A stretch of 6,504 bases of DNA, taken from positions 1 through 6,504 of the forward strand of contig VAYD01000047.1 in assembly GCA_005883905.1 (NCBI GenBank), read 5' to 3'. Below the pieces are notes generated by a model that did no database searches, had not been told where the DNA came from, and worked only from the letters and a program-made list of their open reading frames with translations. Position numbers and translations under genes: made by a program. This stretch comes from Actinomycetota bacterium (GTDB taxonomy: Bacteria > Actinomycetota > Thermoleophilia > Solirubrobacterales > Solirubrobacteraceae). Of this stretch, positions 6,022-6,504 are shown in pieces (position 1 is the first letter of the stretch; every line of letters begins with the position of its first letter).

Positions 6022-6504
6022 ATGGCCGTCACCGCGTCGACGATCTCCTTTGCCCGCGGCGCGCCGTCCCTGGACATCATCGACGTCGAGGGCCTGCGCG
6101 CGGCCGCCGACCGTGCGCTGACGAACGACCCCGGCGGTGCCACCGCGTACGGCACGTCGGTGGGCTACCCGCCGCTGCGCCGCTGGATCGCCGAGCGCCA
6201 CGACGTCGACGAGGCCCAGGTCCTGGTCACCAACGGCTCGATGCAGGCCGACGCGTTCCTGTTCGACGAGCTGGTGTCCGCCGGCGACGAGCTGATCGTC
6301 GAACGGCCGACCTACGACCGCACGCTGCTCGCGCTCCGCGGTCGCGGCGCGCAGATCCACGCGGTCGAGCTCGAGACCGACGGCATCGACGTCGGCGCGC
6401 TGTCCGAGTTGCTCACCGGCGGCGCCGCCCCCACGTTGGCCCACATCATCCCCAACTTCCAGAACCCCGCCGGCTACACGCTCTCGGCGGACAAGCGCGA
6501 GACG
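6022..6504 (+). CDS. PLP-dependent aminotransferase, fold type I (5' part, runs off window)
   Basis: 161 codons are open to the window end with no stop. The N-terminus MAVTASTISFARGAPSLDIIDVEGL starts directly with the aminotransferase segment, with no N-terminal winged-helix DNA-binding domain as in MocR/PdxR regulators. Family marks: AYGTSVGYPPLRRWIAERH (residues 47-65), VTNGSMQA (76-83, cofactor phosphate region), ERPTYDR (94-100) and IIPNFQNPAGYTLS (147-160), whose NP belongs to the asparagine-containing motif that contacts PLP. The Schiff-base lysine lies beyond the window. The pattern resembles LysN/2-aminoadipate-type and aromatic or branched-chain aminotransferases; the substrate cannot be assigned. 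The ATG at 6022 is chosen because homology begins within about 10 residues and upstream sequence is a hairpin and promoter-like region. Confidence 0.88.
   Translation, partial: MAVTASTISFARGAPSLDIIDVEGLRAAADRALTNDPGGATAYGTSVGYPPLRRWIAERHDVDEAQVLVTNGSMQADAFLFDELVSAGDELIVERPTYDRTLLALRGRGAQIHAVELETDGIDVGALSELLTGGAAPTLAHIIPNFQNPAGYTLSADKRET

Noticed and set aside
5855..6121. Plus-strand 88-codon frame starting in the sucD-aminotransferase spacer
   Set aside because: It has no SD or conserved motif, and it runs through the hairpin and out of frame into the aminotransferase gene.

Overview
The window is very GC-rich, with densely packed genes, strong third-position G/C bias, GTG and TTG starts, and several genes that lack a Shine-Dalgarno (SD) sequence. 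This fits a high-GC actinobacterium-like genome. The C-terminal domain of the first protein resembles, from memory, exported Ig-repeat proteins of Thermoleophilia (Solirubrobacter/Conexibacter type). That placement is an inference, not a search result.

Layout: (1) 1-915 (+) is the 3' end of a large exported protein built from 97-residue Ig-like repeats and a distinct C-terminal domain. (2) 3708-918 (-) is a run of five tightly spaced genes in transcription order: SRPBCC lipid-binding-fold protein, HAD hydrolase of the 2-haloacid dehalogenase-like type, MBL-fold hydrolase, VOC/glyoxalase-fold protein, and a DUF1203 protein. The MBL and VOC genes overlap by 4 bases. A tandem pair of 33-bp palindromes lies between VOC and DUF1203 and supplies the VOC stop codon. 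(3) 3709-3741 is a 33-bp divergent intergenic region with a near-palindromic -10 element. (4) 3742-5837 (+) is sucCD, encoding succinyl-CoA ligase, with a 4-base stop/start overlap. The sucC tail carries three closely spaced hairpins. (5) 5838-6021 holds a promoter-like pair, a structured segment of about 110 nt ending in a strong hairpin (candidate small RNA or leader), and a second possible promoter close to the next start codon. (6) 6022-6504 (+) is the 5' part of a fold-type-I PLP aminotransferase that runs off the window.

How the genes may work together: sucCD is core TCA-cycle metabolism. The minus-strand cluster joins hydrolase and glyoxalase folds, with MBL and VOC probably translationally coupled. 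That suggests a small-molecule detoxification or catabolic unit, but no substrate can be read from the sequence. No complete mobile element, CRISPR array, tRNA or rRNA is visible. The least explained items are the tandem palindromes, the hairpin-rich sucC tail and the structured region before the aminotransferase.
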